Assembly (NCBI GenBank): GCA_019638615.1
Contig: JAHBTL010000029.1
Span: 1-64,000 of the forward strand
Reading direction: 5' to 3'
DNA: 64,000 bases
Source: Chitinophagaceae bacterium
GTDB lineage: Bacteria > Bacteroidota > Bacteroidia > Chitinophagales > Chitinophagaceae
Part shown: positions 35,296-44,347 of the stretch, piece after piece
Layout: the number at the start of each line of letters is the position of its first letter
Numbering within the stretch: the stretch's first letter is position 1
Made by a program: the position numbers and the translations under genes
Notes under the pieces: model-generated
The model's input: the letters and a program-made list of their open reading frames with translations, nothing else
Told to the model about the DNA's origin: nothing
Database searches by the model: none

Positions 35296-35478
35296 ATGGC
35301 AAAGATTAAAATTACACAGGTTAAAAGCATCATTGACAGACCTGAGCGTCAGAAAAAAACCATTGCAGCACTAGGGTTAAAAAAGCTGAATGCAACAGTG
35401 GAGGTGGAAGCAACTCCGCAAATACTGGGCATGGTAAACAAAGTAAATCACCTGGTGAAGGTGGAGGAAGTGAAGTAA
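35296..35478 (+). CDS. rpmD: 50S ribosomal protein L30
   Basis: 60 residues. [58 protein letters not shown]; the family pattern of S-I-x3-x-Q-x-x-T-x-x-x-L-G-L-x-K is complete. Small two-domain 50S protein, between rpsE and rplO. Confidence 0.95.
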   Translation: MAKIKITQVKSIIDRPERQKKTIAALGLKKLNATVEVEATPQILGMVNKVNHLVKVEEVK

Positions 35479-35560
35479 TTTGAAAATGTATTGAATTTGA
35501 AAATTTGAAAATGTGGGATGATCGTCAATCGCCTGATTTCAAATCTCAAATCTCAAATTT
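35479..35560. repeat. AT-rich palindromic repeat between rpmD and rplO
   Basis: AATTTGAAAATTTGAAAATG on the left and TTTCAAATCTCAAATCTCAA on the right, with a short unique middle. TTTGAAATTTGA family. Confidence 0.7.
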
Positions 35561-35614
35561 GTAATTAATATGCGAGCCCGAAGTTTTCCGGGCGTTGAGT
35601 AAAAAAAGATAAAC

Positions 35615-36064
35615 ATGAAACTGAATCAGTTACGTCCTGCAAAAGGAGCAACACACAAAGAAAAAAGATTAGGACGCGGAGAAGCTTCCGGTCATGGTGG
35701 AACATCTACAAAAGGTAACAAAGGGCAGCAGAGCAGAACAGGGTATAAAAGAAAAATTTCTCATGAAGGAGGACAGATGCCTATTCAGCGCCGTCTACCC
35801 AAACGTGGCTTCAAAAATCCCCATCGCGTAGAATATACGGTATTCAACCTGGGGCAAATTGAGCAACTAGTAGAAAAATATGGCATTAAAGAAGTTTCTG
35901 CCAATGAGTTGTATGAAAATGGTCTTATTAAAAAGACAGATCTTGTTAAAATACTGGGTAATGGCGAACTGAGTACCGGGCTCAGCTTCAAAGTAAACGC
36001 TGCAAGCGAAAAGGCAAAAGCTGCCATTGAAGCTGCCGGCGGAACACTGGAGATTGTAAAGTAA
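35615..36064 (+). CDS. rplO: 50S ribosomal protein L15
   Basis: 149 residues. LRPAKGATHKEKRLGRGEASGHGGTSTKGNKGQQSRTGYKRKISHEGGQMPIQRRLPKRGF is the typical glycine- and basic-rich start; GLSFKVNAASEKAKAAIEAAGGTLEIV the end. Late assembly 50S protein; usually directly before secY as here. Confidence 0.97.
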   Translation: MKLNQLRPAKGATHKEKRLGRGEASGHGGTSTKGNKGQQSRTGYKRKISHEGGQMPIQRRLPKRGFKNPHRVEYTVFNLGQIEQLVEKYGIKEVSANELYENGLIKKTDLVKILGNGELSTGLSFKVNAASEKAKAAIEAAGGTLEIVK

Positions 36065-36139
36065 TTTTCCTTACCTTGCACAGCGCATGTAACCGATGCG
36101 TTGTTTTCTTTTAGCGCTCAACATTAAACGTAACTATTC

Positions 36140-37480
36140 GTGAAGAAATTCATTCAGACACTGAAGAATATCTGGACAATTGAGGAACTCAGGGGTAAAA
36201 TACTTGTTACACTATTGCTTGTATTTATATACCGCCTGGGCGCACATATTGTATTGCCCGGCATAGATCCTAATAAGCTCACCGACTTTTCGCACAAGGC
36301 CCAAAGCGGTCTGCTGGGGCTTTTCGATACTTTCGCCGGTGGGGCATTCTCCAACGCATCCATCCTTGCGTTGGGTATCATGCCCTATATCTCCGCTTCT
36401 ATATTCATGCAGTTGATGACCATCCTGGTTCCGCAAATGCAGAAAATTCAGAAAGAGGGCGACAGCGGCAGAAAAAAGATCAACCAATGGACCCGTTATC
36501 TCACCGCTGCAGTAACCCTGCTGCAGGCAGGTACTTATGTGGCCTATTTAACCAACCAGAACAGGGAGGCTTTAATTCCGGCGTATCAGCCTTACTTCTG
36601 GATTTCAACAGTAATGCTTCTTACTTCGGGTACTTTGTTTGTAATGTGGCTGGGCGAAAAAATTCAGGATAAAGGATTAGGAAATGGTACTTCTATTATT
36701 ATTATGATAGGCATTCTTGCCCGGCTGCCGGAATCATTTATGCAGGAGTTTGCAGCCAAGCAGGTAAAAGGGGGCGGTGGTTTGATATTCTTCCTGTTGG
36801 AAATAGCTATATTGATTGCTATTATTCTTGGATTGATAGTATTAGTGCAGGGAGTCAGGAAAATTCCGATCAACTATGCAAAGCAAATAGTTGGAAACCG
36901 CCAGTTTACAGGCGCAAGGCAGTTTTTGCCTTTAAAAGTAAATGCTGCGGGTGTAATGCCCATCATCTTTGCCCAGGCAATTATGTTCTTGCCAACACTG
37001 TTCTCTTTCACATCCTTTGAATCCGGGCAGGGTATCGCCAGGATATTTTCCGATCATAGCAATTTCTGGTACATGGTGATATATGGGGTAATGGTAATAG
37101 CATTTACCTTTTTATACACCGCGCTTATATTTAATCCAAAACAGGTTTCTGACAACTTAAAACAGAGCAACGGGTTTATTCCCGGTGTAAAACCCGGCCA
37201 GCCTACTACTGATTATATTGGCCAGATCATGGATAGAATTACTTTGCCCGGCGCTATTTTCCTGGCAATAGTAGGGATATTACCGGGTCTTGCTCAAAGA
37301 GCAGGTGTTACGCCGCAGTTCTCAACTTTCTTTGGTGGAACTTCTCTTTTGATTATGGTGGGGGTTATACTGGATACCCTGCAGCAGATTGAAACACATT
37401 TGCTCATGCGCCAGTACGACGGATTAATGAAAAGCGGAAGAATACAGGGACGTCAGACTTCTTCACCTGTTTCTATATAA
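36140..37480 (+). CDS. secY: Preprotein translocase subunit SecY
   Basis: 446 residues, GTG start at 36140 (KKFIQTLKNIWTIEELRGKILVTLLLVFIYRLGAHIVLPGID). Ten transmembrane helices; plug-domain and pore features such as NASILALGIMPYISASIFMQL and the C-terminal loop ETHLLMRQYDGLMKSGRIQGR. It forms the protein-conducting channel with SecE and SecG. Part of the spc operon, 75 bp after rplO, 5 bp before map. Confidence 0.96.
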   Translation: MKKFIQTLKNIWTIEELRGKILVTLLLVFIYRLGAHIVLPGIDPNKLTDFSHKAQSGLLGLFDTFAGGAFSNASILALGIMPYISASIFMQLMTILVPQMQKIQKEGDSGRKKINQWTRYLTAAVTLLQAGTYVAYLTNQNREALIPAYQPYFWISTVMLLTSGTLFVMWLGEKIQDKGLGNGTSIIIMIGILARLPESFMQEFAAKQVKGGGGLIFFLLEIAILIAIILGLIVLVQGVRKIPINYAKQIVGNRQFTGARQFLPLKVNAAGVMPIIFAQAIMFLPTLFSFTSFESGQGIARIFSDHSNFWYMVIYGVMVIAFTFLYTALIFNPKQVSDNLKQSNGFIPGVKPGQPTTDYIGQIMDRITLPGAIFLAIVGILPGLAQRAGVTPQFSTFFGGTSLLIMVGVILDTLQQIETHLLMRQYDGLMKSGRIQGRQTSSPVSI

Positions 37481-37485
37481 TTTCA

Positions 37486-38298
37486 ATGGTTTATTATAAA
37501 ACTACAGCCGAGATTGAACTGATCCGGAAAAGTTGTTTATTGGTAAGTGCCACCTTAGCAGAGGTGGCAAACTTCTTAAAGCCTGGTGTTACTACCCTGC
37601 AGGTAGATATACTGGCTGAAAAATTCATCCGGGATCATCGTGGTGTCCCTTCTTTTAAAAATTACAAAGGCTTCCCTTTCACCTGCTGTATTTCAGTAAA
37701 TGATGCCGTTGTTCATGGTTTTCCCAATAACAATGCATTGAAAGAAGGAGATATCGTTTCGGTGGATGCAGGTGTTTTTATGAATGGCTTCCATGGCGAC
37801 AGCGCTTATACATTTGCAATAGGCGAATTGAAACCGGATGTAAAGCAGTTGCTGAGAGTAACAAAAGAATCGTTGTACAAAGGGGTGGAAAAAGCCGTTG
37901 TAAACAACAGGGTAGGAGATATTGCGTATGCCGTACAGGAACATACAGAACGTAAGTACGGCTATGGAGTAGTGAGAGAACTGGTAGGGCATGGTTTAGG
38001 CAGGCAACTGCATGAAGATCCACAGGTGCCTAATTTTGGAAAGAGAGGTACGGGCTTAAAAATGAAGGAGGGGCTGGTGATAGCGATTGAGCCGATGATC
38101 AATATGGGAAGAAAAGATGTGTATTATGATGATGACGGCTGGACGGTAAGAACCAAAGACGGGAAACCGGCGGCTCATTACGAGCATACAGTATGCATTC
38201 AAAAAGACAGACCACTTATTCTTTCTTCTTTTACGGATATAGAAGCCAACGAAAAAGCGAACTCCAACCTGGATGCCTCTTATTCAAGCATGTCTTAA
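37486..38298 (+). CDS. map: Type I methionine aminopeptidase
   Basis: 270 residues. Metal ligands and catalytic residues are all in place: His77 (NDAVVHGFP), Asp94 (VSVDAG), Asp105 (FHGDSAYTF), His169 (VGHGLGRQLHEDP), Glu202 (IEPMIN) and Glu233 (YEHTVCI). Removes the initiator Met from nascent proteins. The 22-residue C-terminal tail (TDIEANEKANSNLDASYSSMS) is extra. In Bacteroidota the operon usually continues with infA and rpmJ; here map is the last gene, and its stop codon overlaps the stop of the convergent ClC gene. Confidence 0.95.
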   Translation: MVYYKTTAEIELIRKSCLLVSATLAEVANFLKPGVTTLQVDILAEKFIRDHRGVPSFKNYKGFPFTCCISVNDAVVHGFPNNNALKEGDIVSVDAGVFMNGFHGDSAYTFAIGELKPDVKQLLRVTKESLYKGVEKAVVNNRVGDIAYAVQEHTERKYGYGVVRELVGHGLGRQLHEDPQVPNFGKRGTGLKMKEGLVIAIEPMINMGRKDVYYDDDGWTVRTKDGKPAAHYEHTVCIQKDRPLILSSFTDIEANEKANSNLDASYSSMS

Positions 38299-40181
38299 TC
38301 TTTTTGTCTTTTGCTCATAGTGATCAGCCGTTGGCCTTTTACGAGTATCTTTAATACTCTCCGCTTTACAGATATAACCGGCTTCCGTTGCTGCGATTGA
38401 GCTACATCCATTTTATAAGCATCCACAATATGCTGATGGGATAATATACCCGCAATATCACCATCGTTTGAAATCACCGGAAGCACATCTACATTTTCTT
38501 TTATCATCAGCTCAAGCGCTGTTCTTAAAGTGCTTGATGTATTTACGGCAACAGGCGTTCTGCGGATAAGGTTGCCGATACGCATTTCCGCATCGTGCTG
38601 CATTCCAAAAAGATTTGAAGCGCTGATAATACCAACAAAAGCATTGTCGCTGTTAGCAATGATAAAATGATTGCTTTTGTCTTCAGGATGCTGCTTTACC
38701 CACTCCCTTGCTTCTGCTACTGAAACATCCTGGCTGATCACAAAACCCTGCTCTCCTGTCACTTCATTCACTGTAAGTTCCCCGAGCAGGTCGGGTTCAA
38801 ATGAATCAGGCGTTTTAATGCCGCGGCGCGCTATTTTTTCCGTCATGATGGTATTTTCCATCAGGAAAAAAGAAACCATATAGGCAGCGGTACAGGCTGC
38901 CAGCAGGGCTGGTAATGCGGAAGAGGTTCCCGTTGTTTCAAGGGCGAAGATGATTGAAGTGAGGAGCGCCCTTGACGCGCCGGCAAACATGGCAGACATG
39001 CCTACCAAAGCAGCGAGCGGTGCAGATATTCCGGCGTAAGGAAAAACAGATGCTGCCCAGTTGCCTAACAGGAATCCTGCTGCGCCTCCAATGGTAAGCA
39101 ACGGTGCTAAAGTGCCGCCGGATGTGCCGCTGCCCAGTGCTATTGACCAGGAAACAAATTTGAAGATGAACAATAAAACCGCTGCCTTTATTGTAAGCGC
39201 ACTGTTCAGTACATTGGTGATGTTATCATATCCTACGCCAAGCGTTGCCGGGAAGAAGTAACCTGTAATGCCGACTGCCAGGCCGCCAATGGCAGGCCAC
39301 CACATCCAGTGTACAGGCAGCTTGCTGAATGCATCTTCAATATAATACACGGCTTTGGTAACTCCGGCAGAGAGTGTGCCGATAGCAAGCCCGAATAAGC
39401 TGTAGCATAGCAAAGCTGTATTGCCGGGAGCGCCTACAGCAACATGTATTGCAAAAACCGGCGAAGACCCGAAAAACAAATGATGCCCGGCTGCACCGGT
39501 AATGCAGGCCAGAGCAACCGGTATAATGGAACGTGGAGAAAATTCAAACAGCAATAATTCAATGGCAAGAAAAATAGCAGCTACAGGGCTGCCAAAGATG
39601 GCCGACATGCCTGCTGTTGCACCACAGCTCAGCAGTATCTTACGCTCATTGTGAGTGATATGCAGGATTTGTCCTAAAGTAGAGCCTAACGCACCCCCTG
39701 TGGCTATAATAGGGCCTTCGGCGCCAAACGGACCACCTGTACCTATAGTAATAGCTGATGATAACGGCTTTAAGTAAGTGATTGCCGGCTTTATTTTACT
39801 TTGATTGGTTAGTATTTGTTCCATTGCTTCGGGAATGCCATGCCCGCGTATGGCCCCGGAACCGTAATAAGCCATTAGCCCTACCAGTATGCCGCCGATA
39901 GCCGGTATAAATATTACCCATAGCCCAAGCATATTATCTGATGGACTTACAACGGCTGTAGAAAACCTCCCGAAAAAGGAAACCTGTGTAACAAAGTCAA
40001 TGAGTATGATCAGAAATTTTGCAATAGCGCTTATGCACGCCGCTATCACAACCGCATAACATGATATCCGGAAAACTCTTTTTTTGCCGGCCGGAATTAC
40101 CGTTCCGATCGCTTCTGATCGTAGATTTTCGGTTAGCGAAACAGATACAGGAATACCGCCTTTTAAGCCGGATTTCAGCAT
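38295..40181 (-). CDS. ClC-family chloride channel/antiporter with CBS domains
   Basis: 628 residues from the Met at 40181 (MLKSGLKGGIPVSVSL); the frame continues to 40409 but that part overlaps the divergent regulator and its promoter. ClC signatures: GHGIPEAM (113-117), GPFGAEGPIIATGG with the gating Glu155, and GTSGGTLAPLLTIGG. Two C-terminal CBS domains at about 490-620 (VNEVTGEQGFVISQDVSVAEAREW; RTPVAVNTSSTLRTALELMIKENVDVLPV), which usually bind adenine nucleotides. The gating glutamate suggests a Cl-/H+ exchanger, though channels keep it too. It is convergent with map and shares an FNR-type palindrome upstream with the Crp/Fnr gene. Confidence 0.9.
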   Translation of the reverse strand: MLKSGLKGGIPVSVSLTENLRSEAIGTVIPAGKKRVFRISCYAVVIAACISAIAKFLIILIDFVTQVSFFGRFSTAVVSPSDNMLGLWVIFIPAIGGILVGLMAYYGSGAIRGHGIPEAMEQILTNQSKIKPAITYLKPLSSAITIGTGGPFGAEGPIIATGGALGSTLGQILHITHNERKILLSCGATAGMSAIFGSPVAAIFLAIELLLFEFSPRSIIPVALACITGAAGHHLFFGSSPVFAIHVAVGAPGNTALLCYSLFGLAIGTLSAGVTKAVYYIEDAFSKLPVHWMWWPAIGGLAVGITGYFFPATLGVGYDNITNVLNSALTIKAAVLLFIFKFVSWSIALGSGTSGGTLAPLLTIGGAAGFLLGNWAASVFPYAGISAPLAALVGMSAMFAGASRALLTSIIFALETTGTSSALPALLAACTAAYMVSFFLMENTIMTEKIARRGIKTPDSFEPDLLGELTVNEVTGEQGFVISQDVSVAEAREWVKQHPEDKSNHFIIANSDNAFVGIISASNLFGMQHDAEMRIGNLIRRTPVAVNTSSTLRTALELMIKENVDVLPVISNDGDIAGILSHQHIVDAYKMDVAQSQQRKPVISVKRRVLKILVKGQRLITMSKRQKD

Positions 40182-40220
40182 AGATAAATAAATTGTTCTC
40201 ACATTAAAGTGTTCAAAAAT

Positions 40221-40234
40221 ATGATTTATATCAT
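40221..40234. promoter_or_regulatory. FNR/Crp-type palindrome in a divergent promoter region
   Basis: ATGAT-TTAT-ATCAT is a perfect inverted repeat with the TGAT-N4-ATCA core of FNR-type boxes. It lies 40 bp from the ClC start and 87 bp from the regulator start, so the regulator may control both genes. Confidence 0.6.
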
Positions 40235-40320
40235 GTTTTTTGATAAATGGTTTAATATAATTTGATAATTTCGTTGCATAAACAATAAAATAAACCAAAC
40301 CCGGTAAATCATTTGTACCT

Positions 40321-41004
40321 GTGGCAAAAAATACTTGCGATCTCAGCCGTTGCTTCCTTTGCAGACATAGCCCACCGGCCTGGCATGCGCTCATAGGCGC
40401 TAATCGCAAAAACCTCCTTTTTAAAAAAGGCGCAGCTATTTTTCATGAAGGAGAGGTGGCGAACGGAATGTATTTCGTGTACAGCGGAACAGTAAAAGTG
40501 CACAGGAAATGGGGAAGTCAGAAGGAGCTGATACTTCGTTTTGGAAAGTCTGGAGATATGCTTGGTTACAGGGGGTTAGGCGATGAAAGAAAATATACGG
40601 TGAGCGCTACGGTTATTGAACCTGCTGTTATATGTTATGTTGACCTTGTTTTTTTTGAATCCCTGCTGCAAACCAATCATCAGTTAACCTATCAGCTCAT
40701 GCAATGCTATGCCAACGAGTTGCAGAACGCGGAAAAGAAAATGAGCAAGCTTGCTCATATGAATGTTAAAGCAAGAATAGCAGATACCCTGCTTACCCTG
40801 CAGAACCAGTTTGGAAAAACAAAAGAAGGATATATTAATATACAACTGAGCCGACTGGATATGGCTGCTTTTACAGGAACAACCTACGAAACGCTTTTCA
40901 GGACCATGCAGGAATTTATACAGGAGAAGCTTATAAAGGTTTCAGGAAAGAAAATAGTTGTATTGAAAGAGAAAAAGCTGGCAGCGCTCACATGGATGCA
41001 ATAG
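40321..41004 (+). CDS. Crp/Fnr-family transcription regulator
   Basis: 227 residues, GTG start at 40321. The N-terminus holds a cysteine group (Cys6, Cys11, Cys14 in CDLSRCFLCRH) reminiscent of the metal-cluster ligands of FNR-like regulators. A cyclic-nucleotide-binding-like beta roll follows (KKGAAIFHEGEVANGMYFVYSGTVKVH), then a dimer helix and a HTH with recognition region LSRLDMAAFTGTTYETLFRTMQEF. Probably senses redox state or oxygen and binds FNR-like boxes; the palindrome at 40221 in its own upstream region suggests self-control and control of the ClC gene. Exact ligand unknown. Confidence 0.85.
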   Translation: MAKNTCDLSRCFLCRHSPPAWHALIGANRKNLLFKKGAAIFHEGEVANGMYFVYSGTVKVHRKWGSQKELILRFGKSGDMLGYRGLGDERKYTVSATVIEPAVICYVDLVFFESLLQTNHQLTYQLMQCYANELQNAEKKMSKLAHMNVKARIADTLLTLQNQFGKTKEGYINIQLSRLDMAAFTGTTYETLFRTMQEFIQEKLIKVSGKKIVVLKEKKLAALTWMQ

Positions 41005-41058
41005 GTCAATATACCAAAAGCTGCTTCAGATTGATTTTTAATTTAAAATATCATAATC

Positions 41059-41493
41059 ATGGAAGACGAAAACATGCAAACGCCGTTTACAAAGGCTTTT
41101 ATGACAGCCTTATTTGTTGGTATTATTATTTCTGTAGTATGCCTTATTTACAATAGTATTTACCGTGATGAAACCGGGTTGGAGCCAACGGATATTATAA
41201 ATGTGGGGTCTATAATTTTTGGCGTTCATATAATTTTTCTTATGCTGGGCATACTTTTCTACCTTATGCGTTTATTAAAAGGCACGGGAGAGATCATTTA
41301 TATTGCCGGGATTGCATTGCTTACTGCATTCCTTGCCTGGAAAGCAGAAGGAGTGGTGCGCAGCTCCAATCCGGAAATAACTGCAGCATTTCGCGGACTG
41401 TTGCTTGGTATTGTATTGATCATTGGTGCAGGGGCGTCTTTAGTAGTGCCGTTTTTGTTTCACAACAAAAAATTTGAACAAAATGTATTGTGA
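41059..41493 (+). CDS. Small four-helix membrane protein
   Basis: 144 residues with four predicted helices (about 13-32, 50-72, 78-96, 110-132), a charged start (MEDENMQTPFTK) and a basic C-terminus. No family recognised. It follows the Crp/Fnr gene by 54 bp on the same strand and could be its target. A 180-bp gap with no gene or obvious signal follows. Confidence 0.6.
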   Translation: MEDENMQTPFTKAFMTALFVGIIISVVCLIYNSIYRDETGLEPTDIINVGSIIFGVHIIFLMLGILFYLMRLLKGTGEIIYIAGIALLTAFLAWKAEGVVRSSNPEITAAFRGLLLGIVLIIGAGASLVVPFLFHNKKFEQNVL

Positions 41494-41674
41494 GCATGCT
41501 GCACGTAAATATAGAAGCAGTGACTGGCGCGAAGATAGATGCTTCTCCTTACGGGCTCAGCATGACAAGCAGCGGTACAGCGCTCATCACTTATACCGTT
41601 GTTCAGCATAGTTGCCATAATCTGTCATTGGCAGTTCGCCCGGGTAAGCGTTTGATTACTTGAAAGACCGCACA

Positions 41675-42817
41675 TTATGAACCCGCTCGCGTGTTGGACT
41701 GGTTTTTCATTTCACGAAGAAGGGTATACGCGTACATGGCACACCAGCCTGACAAAGGCAATACAGGTACCCATAGTAAAAAATGAAGCCAACCGGCTGC
41801 ATGAAGTATAGCAGCAGCCAATAGCATGTATAGCGGGTAAGTAACGGTTATTAACCCGCATAACAGTGCATCATAAAAAATTGAATTTCTTGTTTTATAA
41901 AAAGCCCACCTGCTGATGGGAAAATAATACAGCCCGTTTAAAATGATGCCTGCTATACCTGGTACAATAAGCAACAGGAAATATATAAGTGTTTTATAAA
42001 AACCCTTCCTGCCCTTACGGCTGTATTGCCTGGTTATGCTCATCAGGTCTGCAGAACCTGAACCTTCAATTAAATTGCCGATTTGATGCAATGCATACAG
42101 GTTGTTGCAGGTATAAGGCTGATTAAAAGAGCTGATCACTGTTTGCCAGGCACGGATATTTTCCTTTTTTTGAGATCGCATGCACGGTATAAGCGGCTCC
42201 ATTTTTTGAAATAATATTGAATTAAAAGCCTGTTTCCACATACCATCACTCAATTGTGCATTGATTAAGCCCGGGTAAATGTTTTCACCCGGTTGTATAA
42301 TGATTGTTTTGCCGGGATGTTCAAAGTCGCTATAAGTTAATCCTACAGGCAAAACAACAAGCCTGTCTTTTAAAGAGGCATCTGAAATGGCGTGACGCAC
42401 AATTTTAGAAACCCCGCTTTTTATGGGTTTTAAATTCCAGTCGTGTAGGGTTTGCCCTTCGGCAAATACGATAATGATACCATTGTTTTGTAATATTTTT
42501 TTACAATGCTCAATTGTGCCGAAATTTTCCCGGAGCTTTTCTTTCTCCTCCGAAGAGCGGTATACAGGAATGCCATTCAGCCTGTTCAGTAAAAACCTGA
42601 ACAGCCTGTTGTTGAACATATCGCTTCTTATTGTAAAATGCACCTGTTGCGTGCAGGTACAGCCTATTACGACCGCATCCATTAAAGAATCAGGGTGATT
42701 GGCAGCGATAATTGCCGGGCCTTTTAATTGCTGCAACACCCTGCCGCATACTATTTTTCTCCTGAAAAAAAACAAAAGGCTGAGCCGCGCAAGGATTTTT
42801 ATAAGCCTGTAAAGCAA
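41675..42817 (-). CDS. Lysophospholipid / 1-acyl-glycerol-3-phosphate acyltransferase family protein
   Basis: 380 residues. The PlsC domain is at 30-210: the acyltransferase motif NHPDSLMD (NHx4D variant) with His and Asp, then FTIRSDMFNNRLFRFLLNRLNGIPVYR and FAEGQTLHDWNLKPIKSG. The C-terminal third carries two or three transmembrane helices (LIYFLLLIVPGIAGIILNGLYYF), longer than a minimal PlsC. Likely transfers an acyl chain to a lysolipid or ornithine-type lipid in the inner membrane. Divergent from the flavoprotein gene, sharing a 50-bp promoter gap. Confidence 0.85.
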   Translation of the reverse strand: MLYRLIKILARLSLLFFFRRKIVCGRVLQQLKGPAIIAANHPDSLMDAVVIGCTCTQQVHFTIRSDMFNNRLFRFLLNRLNGIPVYRSSEEKEKLRENFGTIEHCKKILQNNGIIIVFAEGQTLHDWNLKPIKSGVSKIVRHAISDASLKDRLVVLPVGLTYSDFEHPGKTIIIQPGENIYPGLINAQLSDGMWKQAFNSILFQKMEPLIPCMRSQKKENIRAWQTVISSFNQPYTCNNLYALHQIGNLIEGSGSADLMSITRQYSRKGRKGFYKTLIYFLLLIVPGIAGIILNGLYYFPISRWAFYKTRNSIFYDALLCGLITVTYPLYMLLAAAILHAAGWLHFLLWVPVLPLSGWCAMYAYTLLREMKNQSNTRAGS

Positions 42818-42867
42818 AAAAGATATTTTTATTGTTCAAATTTAACAGGCTTAAATTACGCAAATTA

Positions 42868-44121
42868 ATGAAGCAAAAACATCTTGTAATAGTTGGCGGA
42901 GGTGCCGCCGGTTTTTTCACCGCTGTAAATGCGGCGGCAATGAGTCCCGGAATTAAAGTAACGCTCCTTGAAAAAACCGGCAAACTGCTTTCTAAAGTGC
43001 GTGTAAGCGGTGGCGGAAGATGCAATGTAACCCACGCCTGCTTTGATATAGCGGAAATGAGCAAGCGGTATCCCCGTGGCGGTAATTTTCTTAAAAAAGC
43101 ATTTCATCATTTTTTTACACGTGATACGATTGACTGGTTTGAACAGAGAGGAGTTAAACTGAAAACAGAGCAGGATGGAAGGATGTTCCCTCAAAGCAAC
43201 AGTTCCGAAACCATCGTGGAATGTCTTATCCGGGAAGCCAACCGCTTCGGTGTTGAGATAAAAATGAATACTGAGGTAAAAGACATTCTGAAAAATAATG
43301 AAAACGGCAGGTTTAATATATCTTCTGCAGATGGCGCACAACTGATTGCCGATTGGGTTTGCATTGCCTGTGGCGGTTTTCCTAAACTATCCCGGTTTTT
43401 ATGGCTGCGGCAACTGGGGCATACCATAGTGGAGCCGGTACCGTCGCTTTTCACTTTCAATATGCCGGGTAATGCCATTACCCATTTAATGGGCATTAGT
43501 GTGGAGGAAGCGCAGGTGAAGGTGGCCGGCACCCGGCTGGAGGAAAAAGGCCCCCTGCTGATCACTCACTGGGGGTTAAGCGGGCCTGTCATCCTTCGGT
43601 TAAGCGCCTGGGGTGCAAGGATTTTAGCAGAAAAAAATTATGCATTTGATATACATGTTAACTGGTTGCCAGCTTATACAGAACACAGTCTCAGAGAAGC
43701 CTGGAATGCTATCAGATTGCGGCATGCGGGAGGCAGCCTGGGCGGGCGCAATACATTTGGTTTGCCGGCCCGCTTGTGGGAGTATCTGTTACAGCAGAGC
43801 GGGATACCGGCATCTCAAAGATGGGATGAGCTGCAGGCGAAGCAACAAAACAGTTTGATACTGCATTTAACCGCTCAGAAATTTTCTGTAAAAGGCAAAA
43901 CAACTTTTAAAGAGGAATTTGTAACTGCCGGGGGAATATATTTACCGGAAATAGACGTAAACACAATGCAGAGCAGGAAGCATACGGGATTATTTTTTGC
44001 AGGTGAAATACTGGACGTAGACGGCATTACGGGAGGCTTTAATTTCCAGCATGCATGGACCAGCGGCTGGATAGCTGCTTCGGGCATTGGTAAGCTCGCA
44101 CAATCCGCCTGCGGATCATGA
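42868..44121 (+). CDS. BaiN/HI0933-family FAD-dependent oxidoreductase
   Basis: 417 residues from the ATG at 42868 (MKQKHLVIVGGGAAGFFTAVNAA). GxGxxG FAD motif at the start, then LLEKTGKLLSKVRVSGGGRCNVTHAC, GVKLKTEQDGRMFPQSNSSETIVECL and the C-terminal GEILDVDGITGGFNFQHAWTSGWIA, all marks of the HI0933/YhiN (BaiN-like) family. Members are flavoproteins of mostly unknown substrate; BaiN reduces bile-acid intermediates, which need not apply here. Divergent from the acyltransferase. The earlier frame start at 42832 lies in the promoter gap. Confidence 0.85.
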   Translation: MKQKHLVIVGGGAAGFFTAVNAAAMSPGIKVTLLEKTGKLLSKVRVSGGGRCNVTHACFDIAEMSKRYPRGGNFLKKAFHHFFTRDTIDWFEQRGVKLKTEQDGRMFPQSNSSETIVECLIREANRFGVEIKMNTEVKDILKNNENGRFNISSADGAQLIADWVCIACGGFPKLSRFLWLRQLGHTIVEPVPSLFTFNMPGNAITHLMGISVEEAQVKVAGTRLEEKGPLLITHWGLSGPVILRLSAWGARILAEKNYAFDIHVNWLPAYTEHSLREAWNAIRLRHAGGSLGGRNTFGLPARLWEYLLQQSGIPASQRWDELQAKQQNSLILHLTAQKFSVKGKTTFKEEFVTAGGIYLPEIDVNTMQSRKHTGLFFAGEILDVDGITGGFNFQHAWTSGWIAASGIGKLAQSACGS

Positions 44122-44129
44122 CTTTTGGT

Positions 44130-44253
44130 ACTCCCATATCAATGTCGTTTCCTTAAGATGTTGGTGAAAACACCAACATTGGCAGTCGCCGTTGCGGGTG
44201 AAAACACCCGCAACTACACAGAAACGTTAAGGAAACGCCATGGACTCCCATAT
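44130..44253. mobile_element. MITE-like palindromic element with flanking 10-bp direct repeats
   Basis: Element 44140-44243 (104 bp) with terminal inverted repeats, CAATGTCGTTTCCTTAA on the left and its near-complement TTAAGGAAACGCCATGG on the right (15 of 17 match; the inner 11 bp are perfect). Inside lie two hairpins with a shared GGTG-AAAA-CACC core: 44158-44179 and 44191-44214 (10-bp stem). The element is flanked by ACTCCCATAT at 44130-44139 and 44244-44253, consistent with a target-site duplication. No coding capacity; mobilisation would depend on an enzyme elsewhere. Confidence 0.7.
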
Positions 44254-44347
44254 GCGCACTGCAAAATTTAGTATTCTTGCATGCAGTATGATTTTCCCTG
44301 TAAAGTATCTATTCCTGGTATAAGCGGAACGAATAAAATAAAATGAT

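Noticed and set aside
40182-40409. Extra N-terminal 76 residues of the ClC frame
   Set aside because: Overlaps the FNR-type palindrome and the start of the divergent regulator; ClC homology begins after the Met at 40181.
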